DNA of 64,000 nucleotides. It comes from Myxococcales bacterium (GTDB lineage Bacteria > Myxococcota_A > Polyangia > Polyangiales > Polyangiaceae). A model generated the notes under the pieces. That model did not search any database. It had not been told where the DNA came from and saw only the letters and a list, made by a program, of their open reading frames with translations. This document shows positions 1-8,509 of this stretch, in pieces (the first letter of the stretch is position 1; each line of letters starts with the position of its first letter). The stretch is from assembly GCA_016703425.1 (NCBI GenBank), contig JADJCA010000029.1:248001-312000 (forward strand), written 5' to 3'. A program made the translations under genes and the position numbers.

Positions 1-1041
1 CGCCGTTGGGCCCAGGTGCCCGTGGTCGCGGCCGGCGCGATGTTTCTGATGGTCACGAAGGAGGTGGAGTACGTGCATCTAGCCATCCTAGGTGGCTGGA
101 TCGCTCTCTTGCGGCTTTGGCGGTCAACGGAGCGCCGCTGGCACTCGGCGGTCACGTTGGCCGTCGCGCTCGTGGCAACGCGGCCCTTTTACGAGGGGCT
201 CATCCGCATCGACCAGAAAGCGGTGCTTCGACCGTTCGGCGAGCGGCTGCAGCTTGAATGGATCATGAGTGAACTCGCACGGCAGTCTCCATGGCTCGTC
301 GTCGCGGCGGCGACCCTGGCGGTGACGCGGTTTTTGGGGCGCGCAGGTGAGCGGTCATTTCAGGCCGTGGCTGGGGGCACCTTCGCCTACGTGGGCGGTC
401 TCCTTCTAAGCTCGTTCGTGGAACCGCATTTCGTCCCGCCGATGGATCCCCACTCGCTTCATTGGATCCTCCGTGACATGTGGCAGTTCGAGATGCACGG
501 CCGGATCCTGCTCGCCATCGCGCTCGTGGCCACCGCGCTCACGATGTCCCTCCGCTACCCGGTCGCACGGCGACTGCGCGCGCTTACTGCAACGGTCTCG
601 GTCGTGGCGCTCGGGTTCTACGCCACCGTGAACGTTTGGCGATGCACGCCGCTGAGCTACTTGAACCCGCGCCCCGAAGAACGTGACGACGACAGGGTGG
701 CGCCCCTGCTCGCGAAGGTTCCAGTCGCCGCCACGATCGTCGCTGCCGAGCACCTCAATTGGAACGACGAGAACCCGCACTGGGCTGCGTTCTTCGGCCA
801 CCAGTTTCTCCTCCTGCGCCGCGGTCGATGGGTAACGGCATACAAGGGTTTTGCCGAGCGCGTGGATGCGCAGCGGCTCTTGTTCTCGACCGCGGACCCA
901 GTGGTGGGTCGCGGGCTTGCAGCGAAGCATGGAGTCACCCACCTGATCGAGAGCCGCGACAAGCCCGTGCCTTGGCTATCGGGCGCAACACCGCTCGCAG
1001 AGAACGAGGTGTTCCGCGTCTTCGAACTGGGCATACGGTAG
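1..1041 (+). CDS. Polytopic membrane protein, C-terminal part (5' end outside window)
   Basis: The frame is open to base 1, so the beginning of the gene lies outside the window; a GTG at 16 is only an internal candidate start. Several hydrophobic segments are followed by a soluble tail of about 110 residues. The tail has the pattern seen at the end of many dolichyl-phosphate-mannose mannosyltransferase-like (GT39/GT83) membrane proteins: a stretch about securing a residue or address (VAATIVAAEHLNW), then Arg-rich and Tyr-containing loops, and GVTHLIES near the end. The catalytic N-terminal loops would lie upstream, so the enzyme class cannot be confirmed. A glycosyltransferase-like or O-antigen-type membrane protein is the best guess. 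Confidence 0.6.
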   Translation, partial: RRWAQVPVVAAGAMFLMVTKEVEYVHLAILGGWIALLRLWRSTERRWHSAVTLAVALVATRPFYEGLIRIDQKAVLRPFGERLQLEWIMSELARQSPWLVVAAATLAVTRFLGRAGERSFQAVAGGTFAYVGGLLLSSFVEPHFVPPMDPHSLHWILRDMWQFEMHGRILLAIALVATALTMSLRYPVARRLRALTATVSVVALGFYATVNVWRCTPLSYLNPRPEERDDDRVAPLLAKVPVAATIVAAEHLNWNDENPHWAAFFGHQFLLLRRGRWVTAYKGFAERVDAQRLLFSTADPVVGRGLAAKHGVTHLIESRDKPVPWLSGATPLAENEVFRVFELGIR

Positions 1042-1064
1042 ATGCGTGGGTGCTGGTGGAGTTG

Positions 1065-1173
1065 ACCTCGTGGTGCTTCGTCGCGGCGCCGACCACGAGC
1101 GACAGCTCCTTCGGAGCAGGGTCGCGCACGAACATCCACAGTTCGCCGATCTTGCCGGCGCCCTCGGCGAGGG
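1065..1173 (-). pseudogene. Decayed copy of the 3' region of the DUF3160-like gene
   Basis: On the minus strand this stretch reads KIGELWMFVRDPAPKELS and onward to GAATKHHEV, matching KIGELWMFVRDPASKKLT...GAATTHHEV near the C terminus of the protein encoded at 1917-4265. The DNA aligns without gaps to 2029-2137 with 14 mismatches in about 110 bases counted by eye. No full-length gene surrounds it. The Uma2 gene lies between the fragment and the intact gene, which suggests an old tandem duplicate whose body was lost or replaced. Confidence 0.75.
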
Positions 1174-1244
1174 CGTTGGCGCAGCGAGGCAGGTAGGCGC
1201 CCGCGTCGTCGAGTTTGCCGGTCGCGACGCCGCTCGCCGGACAC

Positions 1245-1250
1245 TACAAT
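1245..1250 (+). promoter_or_regulatory. TACAAT box 9 nt before the Uma2 start (candidate leaderless promoter)
   Basis: TACAAT matches a sigma-70-type -10 element and is followed by nine bases and then ATG at 1260. No Shine-Dalgarno sequence fits between them. If transcription starts 6-9 nt after the box, the mRNA would begin at or near the start codon. The same arrangement recurs at many genes in this window. Confidence 0.5.
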
Positions 1251-1259
1251 CCCGTCACC

Positions 1260-1853
1260 ATGTCCGAATCGCCGCCGAAGCCCCGTGCCACCTACCAGGA
1301 CGTTCTGAACGCTCCGGAGAATATGGTCGCCGAGGTCCTCGACGGCGAGCTTCACCTGATGCCGCGGCCGAAGCGGCGTCACATTCGTACCGCGTCCGGT
1401 CTCGGCGCATTCCTCTTCACGGCGTTTGACGCGGGCGTGAACGGTCCCGGGGGCTGGACCATCATCCGTGAGCCGGAGCTGCACCTGGGCCCGGAGCCGG
1501 ACATCCTCGTGCCCGATCTGGGAGGCTGGCGCGACGGCCGCCTCGCCGACGACGGCGAGAACGACGATCCCTTCATCACGGTTGTTCCTGACTGGGTCTG
1601 CGAGATCCTTTCTCCCGGAACGCTGCGCATCGACCGGATGAAGAAGATGCCGATCTACGCACGCGAGCGCGTGCCGCACGTGTGGCTCTGCGATCCCCGC
1701 GAGAAGACCGTCGAGGTCTTTCGACTTGGCGCGACGAACTACACCCTCGTCGGCACCTTTGGTGGCGATGAGGCGCTGGTGGCCGAGCCCTTCGAGGCGC
1801 TCGGCATTCCGCCGGCCTTCGTTTGGCCAAACAAGGGAAGCGCACCGAAGTAG
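1260..1853 (+). CDS. Uma2-family (DUF820) restriction-endonuclease-fold protein
   Basis: A 197-residue protein with the Uma2/DUF820 layout: an early Glu in VLDGELHLMP, then EPELHLGPEPDILVPDLGGWR, which carries the PD-(D/E)xK-type acidic positions, then VCEILSPGT, and KMPIYARERVPHVWLCDP near the end. Family members have a nuclease fold and occur in many copies in cyanobacteria, actinobacteria and myxobacteria; their targets are not established. ATG 1260 is chosen over an in-frame start at 1215 because the family begins shortly before the TYQDVL motif and a -10-like box sits just upstream. No partner gene is adjacent. It lies between an intact gene and a decayed partial copy of that gene, so it may have arrived by insertion. 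Confidence 0.85.
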   Translation: MSESPPKPRATYQDVLNAPENMVAEVLDGELHLMPRPKRRHIRTASGLGAFLFTAFDAGVNGPGGWTIIREPELHLGPEPDILVPDLGGWRDGRLADDGENDDPFITVVPDWVCEILSPGTLRIDRMKKMPIYARERVPHVWLCDPREKTVEVFRLGATNYTLVGTFGGDEALVAEPFEALGIPPAFVWPNKGSAPK

Positions 1854-1916
1854 AGGTCAGAGCGCGCGGACTCGATCGACGGCGACTGGGCCATCTGTCC
1901 TTTGACCGCTCGCACC

Positions 1917-4265
1917 CTACGGCGTCGCGAAGCGGTAGCCCGTCGTCCACGTGGCGCGCGGGAGCTCGCCCTTGTTCACCGCCTCTCGCCACGCGAGTTC
2001 GCGCAGCCGATCGGCTTTGCTGCGCACCACCTCGTGGTGCGTCGTGGCGGCGCCGACGACGAGCGTCAGCTTCTTCGACGCCGGGTCGCGCACGAACATC
2101 CAGAGCTCGCCGATCTTCCCCGTGCCCTCGGCGAGCGCGCGGCCCGAGCCGTGATCGACGTGCACCTCGAGACCCCGCGGCGCGGCCGCGCCGGTCGCGC
2201 TCTCGAGCGACCAAAGCCACGAGGCGAAGGTCGCTAGGCGCCGCTGATCCTCTTCACTCGGCGGCAGATCGTTTGCTGCCAAGAGGGCCGCTTGGAATGC
2301 CAGCGTCAGGAGCCGCTCGGCCGACGTCACGAGGCGGCCCGTCGGTGAGCCTGACTTCATCACGCCATAAGCGCCGAGGCCTCGCATGAGCTGGCGCACG
2401 ACCGCCACCATGCGACCGATGGCCTCCGGGTGGGGCTCCACCAAGAGCGTTGGGCCCCACGCCTCCGCCGCCGGTTCGACCAAGACGTGCGTCAGCCTTC
2501 GTCCACGCACCGTGAAGTCTCGCCGCGCTGTCGCGTGCGTCGCCAGCGTGAGCTCGAGGACGCGCGCCGCGTGTTCGCGATGAGCCGCGGCCGGCAGCGC
2601 CGCGTCGGCCGCCGATGGCGCGAGGACGCTCGACACAAGGTCGAGCATCGACAGGTACACCGACGCGTGACGCGAAGCCTCGCTGGCGGCGGGGCGGCGC
2701 TCGACGAGGCTGCGGAGCGCACGGTCGAAGCCCTCGAAGTCGTCGTCGCCGTCGGTCTTTAGGGCGGCTCGCGCCACCTCGCTGCCGAGAACGGCGCCCA
2801 AGTCGAGCGGCCTCGACAAGATGCGGCGCCCGCCGTGGGCCGTCCGGATGCTGAGGCTCCCGCGATACGCGCCGACGGTCGGGTACACGAGCGCTTGCTG
2901 CACCACGCCGTCGAGCGTGAGTCGCGCGCCCAAGAATCGCGCCGTCGGAGCCACCGAGCGCGTCGCGTTGCGGGAGTCTTGGGGCGCCGCGTCGGCCTTC
3001 ACCGCCAACGCCTCGAGCGTGCCACCGCCATCGTGAAGGCGCGCGCGGAAGGCCTCCTGCGCCGCTCGGCGAAGGCGATCGATACGCGTCACGTCGTCGA
3101 TGTGCGCGAGCTGGGCGACGTCGAGCCCCCGCATCGCGGCCAGCGCCGCGAGATCCGTCGGCGACCAGTCGTCCGTTGGGCCCACGAGGAACCGCTCGAC
3201 GTTCTCGAGGCGCGTCCACGCCGCCGCGCTCGCCGCGTCGACCCTCGCGTCCTTCACGTGCGCGAGCAGCAACGCCGCGCGCGTCGCGTCGCGAGCCGCT
3301 TGCGTGCTCATGCCGGGGCCCGGACCTGCTTCCGCGCCGAAGAGCACGAGCGGTGCCCGCTCAAGCCAAACGAGCGCGTCGGCGAGCCGCTCCGCCTCCG
3401 GCGAGGGGTCATCGCTGCGCGCCGCTTGGTAGTCGACCGTCGCGCCACCGAGGAGCGGGCTCCGCCTCGGCTCGACGCGCTCCTTGACGCGCCGCACCTC
3501 GTCTTTGACCTCGAGCTCAAGGTCGGCCGGCACGCCGCCCTCTCCCAGGAGCGATAGGGCCACCCAAACGATGCCCCGGGCCATGTGGAGCGCGCGCGCC
3601 CGATCGGTCGGTGCGCCGCGGGTGAGGACCTCGAGCTTCTCCGCGGTTCGCGCGAGGAGCGCGGGCAACTGCGCCGCGACCTCGGTGCGTTCGACGTCGG
3701 CGAGGGCCGCGGAGACCGCCAAGTGCACGACCTCGGACAGCGCATCGAGCGTGATGAGCGAGCGCTGCCCGCGCTGCGCGAGCGATGTGTAAAGTGCACC
3801 CATCGTCGCTGGCGCGTTCGGTCGATCGAGGATCACGAAACCTCGCTCCAGCAAGAGCGCGGCGGTGCGCGGCTCGAGCGCGGCGAAGGCGGCCAAAAGC
3901 TCCGGCGGCACCACGACCTCTTCGCTCGCGAGCGGAAGCTTGGTCGCCTCGATGGCCGGGTCGATGGATACCTCGAGCGGCTCCCAATAGAAGGCGGGAA
4001 CGGGCGGCGGTTGGGCCACCTTCAATGGCGGTCGCGGCCTCGGCCTCGGGGCCACCTCGGGGGCGGCACTGCAGGCGATGACGCCCGTGAGCGTCAGCAC
4101 CAAGGCGAGCGTTGTGGAGAAGCTCGTCGAGGTCGGGGTCGGGGTCGGGGTCGGGGTCGAGGTCGAGGTCGAGGTCGAGGTCGAGGTCGAGGTCGAGGTC
4201 GAGGTCGAGGTCGAGGCGAAGCGTCGGCCGAGCGGCGCGCCGTCCCCCGGTTCGCCTCTCCGCAT
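1917..4265 (-). CDS. DUF3160-like lipoprotein with a repeat-encoded Ser-Thr tract in its signal region
   Basis: A protein of about 780 residues. After the lipobox LTGVIAC come a Pro/Arg-rich linker and a large, mostly helical domain. The start of that domain (ALLLERGFVILDRPNA, then LITLDALSEVVHLAV) resembles DUF3160, a family of large secreted proteins of unknown function. The C-terminal part contains GTGKIGELWMFVRDP. ATG 4265 is the most ordinary start; a TTG at 4289 and a GTG at 4274 are also in frame. Between that start and the hydrophobic core of the signal peptide, 14 hexamer repeats encode alternating Ser-Thr and Pro-Thr residues, so the n-region is about 50 residues rather than the usual 5-10. 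Hexamer gain or loss would change its length by two residues without shifting the frame. Confidence 0.7.
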   Translation of the reverse strand: MRRGEPGDGAPLGRRFASTSTSTSTSTSTSTSTSTSTPTPTPTPTSTSFSTTLALVLTLTGVIACSAAPEVAPRPRPRPPLKVAQPPPVPAFYWEPLEVSIDPAIEATKLPLASEEVVVPPELLAAFAALEPRTAALLLERGFVILDRPNAPATMGALYTSLAQRGQRSLITLDALSEVVHLAVSAALADVERTEVAAQLPALLARTAEKLEVLTRGAPTDRARALHMARGIVWVALSLLGEGGVPADLELEVKDEVRRVKERVEPRRSPLLGGATVDYQAARSDDPSPEAERLADALVWLERAPLVLFGAEAGPGPGMSTQAARDATRAALLLAHVKDARVDAASAAAWTRLENVERFLVGPTDDWSPTDLAALAAMRGLDVAQLAHIDDVTRIDRLRRAAQEAFRARLHDGGGTLEALAVKADAAPQDSRNATRSVAPTARFLGARLTLDGVVQQALVYPTVGAYRGSLSIRTAHGGRRILSRPLDLGAVLGSEVARAALKTDGDDDFEGFDRALRSLVERRPAASEASRHASVYLSMLDLVSSVLAPSAADAALPAAAHREHAARVLELTLATHATARRDFTVRGRRLTHVLVEPAAEAWGPTLLVEPHPEAIGRMVAVVRQLMRGLGAYGVMKSGSPTGRLVTSAERLLTLAFQAALLAANDLPPSEEDQRRLATFASWLWSLESATGAAAPRGLEVHVDHGSGRALAEGTGKIGELWMFVRDPASKKLTLVVGAATTHHEVVRSKADRLRELAWREAVNKGELPRATWTTGYRFATP
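4129..4212 (+). repeat. Hexanucleotide tract G(A/G)GGTC, 14 units, translated on the minus strand
   Basis: One GAGGTC, four GGGGTC (4135-4158) and nine GAGGTC units follow one another without interruption. The tract lies in the 5' coding part of the DUF3160-like gene and, on the minus strand, encodes Ser-Thr and Pro-Thr dipeptides. The four consecutive GGGG runs spaced by TC fit the consensus for an intramolecular G-quadruplex on the + strand. Confidence 0.95.
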
Positions 4266-4377
4266 GACGTCCACAGCTCTACCTAGCAAAGGCGCGGCAC
4301 GTGGGCCCCATTTTCGGGTGAGGTGACTAGGGTCCTGTGGACTCCGTCCAGTAATGTTCGGGGTCGGAGCCGCTCGC

Positions 4378-5556
4378 TCAGTCCTTCGTGTCGAGCACGT
4401 GCGCGCCGCTCGTGCCGACCCCTAGAAGACCACCGACGTAATACGAAGGGATCTCCTTCGACGCACCCACGAGCGGCTGCGTCGCGATGCCGTTCCACAC
4501 CTGGCCGACGGCGCAGGCGGCCACGAAGAAGATGCGAAGGCACACGGCGCCGTCACCGCTCGTCACGGGGCTCGTCATGGCGAGGCGCTGCACACCTGCG
4601 TGTGCGTAGAGCAGCTCCGTCGACAGGATGGCGGAGCCGCCGTAGGCCGTCTGAAAGCCTGGTCGCGACACGAAGCGGCGAGCCTGCAGCTCGTCGCCGG
4701 GCGCGTATTCGGTACGGAGCGCGAGGCCGGCGGTCGGGCCGAAGGCGAGGCCGAAGCCGTTGAACGTCGCCTGCAGGCCGAGCATTGCCGCGGGCAATGT
4801 GATCTTGAGCGCATCGATCTCGTCGTTGCGGACCCCGCGGACCGCCATGCCGAGGCCCAGCGAGATGTGAAACGAGTTCGTCGCGGACGCGCCGACGGTG
4901 CCGTAGACCTCGAGCGCCGACATGCCCTCGAGTCCACCGCCGCCGCCCGCCAAGAGGAAGTTGCCACGGCCAAATGCGCCCACCGTGGACGCGTGCCCAA
5001 CGCCCGCGCCAGTGAGCGCCATGCCGCCGCCCCAGGTTCGGTGTTCGGCGCCTTGATCGACGGCGAGGCGCGTGAAGCTGATGCCACCCGCGGCGCCGTA
5101 GCTCGCGCCGAGGGCGTTACTCAGCTTGAACGGGCCGTCGGACCGCTCTGAAGCCGAAGCCGAGGGCGACGGCGAGGCCGACGGTGAAGAGGCGGATGGA
5201 GCGGAAGGGGACGGCGACGCTCCGGTCGGAGGTGCGTAAGGCGGCTGGGGTGCCGGCCGGCCCGGGTAGGGCTGCTGCGGCGAGCCCTGCGGATACGGCT
5301 GCGCCGGAGTCGGCTGCGCGTAGGGCTGCGCGGGGTACGGGTACTGCTGCGGGTAGGGCTGGGCCGGATACGGATACGGCTGCGGGTAAGGCTGCGCGGG
5401 GTACGGATACGGGTATGGCGGCGTGTAACCCTGCGGCGGGTACGGCTGCGGCGCGGGCGGCGTTCTGGTCTGCGCACGGGCGGCGTCGGCAACTGTGACG
5501 ACCAGCAAGGTGGCCCACGCCACGTGCAGCATCGACCGGAGAAGGGGGCAGCGCAC
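4378..5556 (-). CDS. Exported protein with Pro/Tyr/Gln repeats and a C-terminal outer-membrane-like domain
   Basis: A 392-residue protein starting with a hydrophobic signal sequence (MLHVAWATLLVV, then AARAQ). Next comes about 80 residues of imperfect repeats of the kind YPYPAQPYPQ, then a Ser/Pro/Ala linker. The C-terminal 240 residues are rich in Gly and alternating hydrophobic residues (GAAGGISFTRLAV, ALEVYGTVGASATNSFHISLGLG), as in small beta-barrel or surface-layer proteins. GTG 5556 is preceded closely by a TACTCG box; ATG 5532 is an alternative start. No enzymatic motif was seen. The repeat region resembles Pro-rich linkers that span peptidoglycan or act as surface spacers, but that role is inference. 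Confidence 0.7.
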   Translation of the reverse strand: MRCPLLRSMLHVAWATLLVVTVADAARAQTRTPPAPQPYPPQGYTPPYPYPYPAQPYPQPYPYPAQPYPQQYPYPAQPYAQPTPAQPYPQGSPQQPYPGRPAPQPPYAPPTGASPSPSAPSASSPSASPSPSASASERSDGPFKLSNALGASYGAAGGISFTRLAVDQGAEHRTWGGGMALTGAGVGHASTVGAFGRGNFLLAGGGGGLEGMSALEVYGTVGASATNSFHISLGLGMAVRGVRNDEIDALKITLPAAMLGLQATFNGFGLAFGPTAGLALRTEYAPGDELQARRFVSRPGFQTAYGGSAILSTELLYAHAGVQRLAMTSPVTSGDGAVCLRIFFVAACAVGQVWNGIATQPLVGASKEIPSYYVGGLLGVGTSGAHVLDTKD

Positions 5557-5692
5557 GGGACGCGAGTAGGACGACGCGCGCGCCGTCGCGATTCAAGTCA
5601 CGTCGTGCCGTCGAGCGTTGCCCACATTCGACCATCCACGCCGCCGAGAGCGCGTCGCGTCTCCACGCTGGCCCAATGGAGCGCGAGGCTCC

Positions 5693-6436
5693 TCACGTGT
5701 CCGTGCTGATCGAATCCCACGAAGCGTGTGACGGCCGCTCGTCGGTCAGCCACTCGAGCGCGTAGTGGCGCTCGACGGCGATCGAATGCGCCTCGCTCAG
5801 TTGGTCGTCGTTCAGCTCGGCGAACGGCTTCTTGCGCCAAGGGAAGTCGCCGCCAACGACGCGCTTGATGTCGCCCCGTACGAGCGCCGCCTCGGCCGCG
5901 TCCTTGACGATGGCGGGCGAACGACGCGACCACGCTTGCGCCGTGTTGGCGCGCCAGTGCCAGAGCTCCGCTGTATCGCGCGCGCGCTCCAGAGCCTCCT
6001 CGGAACGAAGCTTCGCCCGGGCGAGGACGGACGCGAGGTCGACGACGGGCGCGGGGCTCGGAGTGTCGAGCATGGCGACGATCGCGGACTTGGTCGCGAC
6101 GTCCCAGCGGTCGATCGTTCGTTTGAGCGAAGCCGCCCACAGCAAGACGCCGAGCGCCTCCAAGCGCCAATTGGCGTCGATCGTGGCGCGCTCCGTCCAC
6201 GTTCCGAGCGCTTTGCCGAGGAGCTTCTTCTCCTTGGGCGAGAGCGCCGATCCGTTCTCCCGCGTCCAGCCGTCGAGGCGCCGCGCGAGGGCGGTCCACC
6301 TGCCCTTTGAGTCGCCGCTCGAGTACTTCACGCCGCCCTCGATGCGAGAGCGTACGTACAGCGCCGCGACCCCGCGGCTCCGATCGACGACGGTCTTCGC
6401 GCTGAGCGCCGCGTCGCGCTTCGTGGAGGCTGCCAT
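5693..6436 (-). CDS. DUF4272-family protein
   Basis: A 247-residue soluble protein without a signal peptide. It shows the features of DUF4272 in order: WRLEALGVLLWAASL near residue 90, LWHWRANTAQ in the middle, then GDFPWRKKPFAELNDDQLSEA, the ERHYALEWL block, and the final W-D-x-I-x-T-D-T motif that ends most family members. The function of the family is unknown; members often occur as scattered single genes in bacteria. ATG 6436 is preceded by a TATGCA box six bases upstream, so this may be another leaderless gene. It is transcribed away from the hexamer tract at 6481-6582. Confidence 0.85.
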   Translation of the reverse strand: MAASTKRDAALSAKTVVDRSRGVAALYVRSRIEGGVKYSSGDSKGRWTALARRLDGWTRENGSALSPKEKKLLGKALGTWTERATIDANWRLEALGVLLWAASLKRTIDRWDVATKSAIVAMLDTPSPAPVVDLASVLARAKLRSEEALERARDTAELWHWRANTAQAWSRRSPAIVKDAAEAALVRGDIKRVVGGDFPWRKKPFAELNDDQLSEAHSIAVERHYALEWLTDERPSHASWDSISTDT

Positions 6437-6480
6437 CCACGCTGCATAGCAGACGCCACGGACTCTTCCCGGGGGAGCTC

Positions 6481-6582
6481 CAGGTCGAGGTCGAGGTCGA
6501 GGTCGAGGTCGAGGTCGAGGTCGAGGTCGAGGTCGAGGTCGAGGTCGAGGTCGGGGTCGAGGTCGAGGTCGAGGTCGAGGTC
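6481..6582 (+). repeat. Hexanucleotide GAGGTC tract, 17 units, between divergent genes
   Basis: Sixteen perfect units (15 GAGGTC and one GGGGTC at 6553) follow one degenerate CAGGTC. The tract fills much of the 279-base space between the DUF4272 gene (minus) and the lipoprotein gene starting at 6716 (plus), beginning about 45 bases from the DUF4272 start. It is not in either coding sequence. Confidence 0.95.
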
Positions 6583-6715
6583 GGCGTGTCTCCCTCCGGC
6601 GACATCGACGCGCCGAAGGATTCCGTCGCTGACCGATCTATTTCGAGTGCCGGCGTCCCCAACTGTGGCAATGGGGTAGAGGCCGCGGCCCTACGGCGCC
6701 CGCGGGCTGACCTCG

Positions 6716-8503
6716 ATGACGCAACGAAAGCGCAGTCTCCACCTTCTCTTGCCGCTCTCCTTGCTCGTCGCTTGCGGGACGAGCGGAGACACAACGTCGT
6801 CGAGCACGCCGCCCACTGTGGAACCCTCGAGCAACGACGCCGCCGCCTCGCGACCGGCGCCCGCGGCTTCGAACGCCTCCGCCGACGCCGGCGTTGCCGA
6901 CGCGGCCGCCACGCCGCCGTGCCCTTCGAACGGAAGCTGGAGCAGCCTCGTACCGGGCCCAGGTCAGGCGGGCTTCGACGCGACGCTCGCGTCTTCCGTC
7001 GAACGCTACGACCGACTCCACGACGCGCTCTTCACCAAAGCTACGGGCCTCGCCGGCTCGCTCCAGGTGACCTCCGATCCGGCGCAGCGGGCCAAGATCG
7101 AAACGCTCCTCAGCACGCCCTGGGCGCCCACGGACACCGATCCGACCGACGATCTGCTCCAATACACAGGCCTCGATCCCATGGCGTTCGTGACGTCCTG
7201 GGGCATGGGCACGGGCATGTACGCCGGCACCGAGCTCGCCGCCGACGCCTTCCGCTACGGCGTCCTTCGTGATCGCGGCGGCGACTGCACGGCCGTGGCC
7301 CGCGCTCGCAAGATGCTCGATCTCGGCCTCGACGCGCTGCACGTGGTCGTGTCGATCACAGGCAGACCCGGCTCCATCGCCCGTGGGATCGCACGGGCTG
7401 ACTTGCCCGGCGACGGAGCCAGCCCCGTGACGCCCCTCGTCGACTCGGCGGGCAAGGCGCTGCCGCCGGAGAAGGACAACGGCTCCTGGCGCGCCGACAA
7501 CTCGGGCCTCTACCCCAACCTCGTTTGGATCGACTCGTGCAGCCGCGACATGCTCTTCGGTTGGACCATGGGCGCCGCCTCGCTCTGGGAGGTCATCAAG
7601 GATGATCCGACCTTCGACGCCGCGAAGAAGGCTCGCCTTCAAGGCGACATGAAGGCGGTGCTCGATGGCCTTCGCATCGTGCGCGCAGGCGGAAAAGATC
7701 TCGAGCTTTGGGACGCAGACGACCGCCCCACGTTTCACGGCTTTCTCCACGAATCGAGCGCCGATCGCGTCTACGCCCTCACGAACGGTCCGGCCGCGTT
7801 GATGGCTCTCGGTCAGGTCGCGGCGCTCGTGAGCATCGTCGACGACGCCTCGTCGAAGGCGTACCTGAGTACGCTTGTCGGCGCGCGCGGCCTCCCCGAC
7901 GCCATCGCCCAGAGCCTCGCCCTCGTGGGTTTGAGCGGCGATCAAGCGAACCACTCGGGCTACAACATGCTCTTTCTCACCGGCTGGCTCGCGCACCGCT
8001 ACGTGGGCGACGGGGCGGCGCGCGGCAAGATCAAGAGCGGGCTCCTCACGCAGCTCTACAGCCCTCTCTTCGGCGAGAAGCCCTCCGACTGGAAGCAGTC
8101 GCTCTACGACTTCATCGCCGCTACCGCGTCCGGCGACGGATGGCTCGGCGCGCCCGTCAAGAAGACCTTCGACGCCGTTGCCGTCGCCAACGGCCTCTCG
8201 AGCCTCGTTGCCTTCCGGCCCGCGCCGCTCGTGCCGTCCACCGTCGAGAACTGCGACGCCGCCGAGAGTGCGTCAGGCCTCTGCACCCTGTCCGACGGCG
8301 TCACGACGGTGAAGGTGAAGACCGTCGACGGCGCTCTCGTCGCCAACAAGGCCATCCCCATGGCCCTCCGTCCTCCGAGCAACTTCTATTGGCGCTCCGA
8401 TCCGCACCTGGTCAACGGCGCCGGCAGCCCCAACGCCTTCATGCCCGGCAGCGACCTCCGCGTCGCGTACTGGTTGGGGCGCTACGTCCGCGTCGCGCCG
8501 TGA
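6716..8503 (+). CDS. Large lipoprotein of unknown function, mostly helical
   Basis: A 595-residue protein beginning with basic residues, a hydrophobic core and the lipobox LLVAC at about residue 20. An Ala/Ser/Asp-rich linker of about 60 residues follows. The body is alternating helices with conserved-looking aromatic and Asp positions (DRGGDCTAVARARKMLDLGLD, DNSGLYPNLVWIDSCSRD, FHGFLHESSADRVY). That repeated-helix look resembles alpha/alpha-toroid glycoside hydrolase or lyase scaffolds, but no catalytic motif can be named. The last residues, AYWLGRYVRVAP, are also found as a copied DNA fragment at 14897-14937. A GC-rich perfect palindrome follows the stop. Confidence 0.7.
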   Translation: MTQRKRSLHLLLPLSLLVACGTSGDTTSSSTPPTVEPSSNDAAASRPAPAASNASADAGVADAAATPPCPSNGSWSSLVPGPGQAGFDATLASSVERYDRLHDALFTKATGLAGSLQVTSDPAQRAKIETLLSTPWAPTDTDPTDDLLQYTGLDPMAFVTSWGMGTGMYAGTELAADAFRYGVLRDRGGDCTAVARARKMLDLGLDALHVVVSITGRPGSIARGIARADLPGDGASPVTPLVDSAGKALPPEKDNGSWRADNSGLYPNLVWIDSCSRDMLFGWTMGAASLWEVIKDDPTFDAAKKARLQGDMKAVLDGLRIVRAGGKDLELWDADDRPTFHGFLHESSADRVYALTNGPAALMALGQVAALVSIVDDASSKAYLSTLVGARGLPDAIAQSLALVGLSGDQANHSGYNMLFLTGWLAHRYVGDGAARGKIKSGLLTQLYSPLFGEKPSDWKQSLYDFIAATASGDGWLGAPVKKTFDAVAVANGLSSLVAFRPAPLVPSTVENCDAAESASGLCTLSDGVTTVKVKTVDGALVANKAIPMALRPPSNFYWRSDPHLVNGAGSPNAFMPGSDLRVAYWLGRYVRVAP

Positions 8504-8505
8504 GC
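8465..8505 (+). repeat. 41-bp 3'-end sequence duplicated at 14897-14937 (copy 1)
   Basis: This stretch covers the last codons and the stop of the 6716-8503 gene. It is identical to 14897-14937 at 40 of 41 positions; the only difference is T versus G in the codon for the antepenultimate residue (Val versus Gly). Both copies are followed by a minus-strand gene, that is, both sit in convergent gene junctions. Confidence 0.9.
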
Positions 8506-8509
8506 GGCA

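Noticed and set aside
5598..6794. Long minus-strand frame with a Ser-Thr run at 6481-6582
   Set aside because: It overlaps the well-supported DUF4272 gene in another frame and owes its length to GC-rich DNA and the hexamer tract; it has no codon bias or ribosome binding site.
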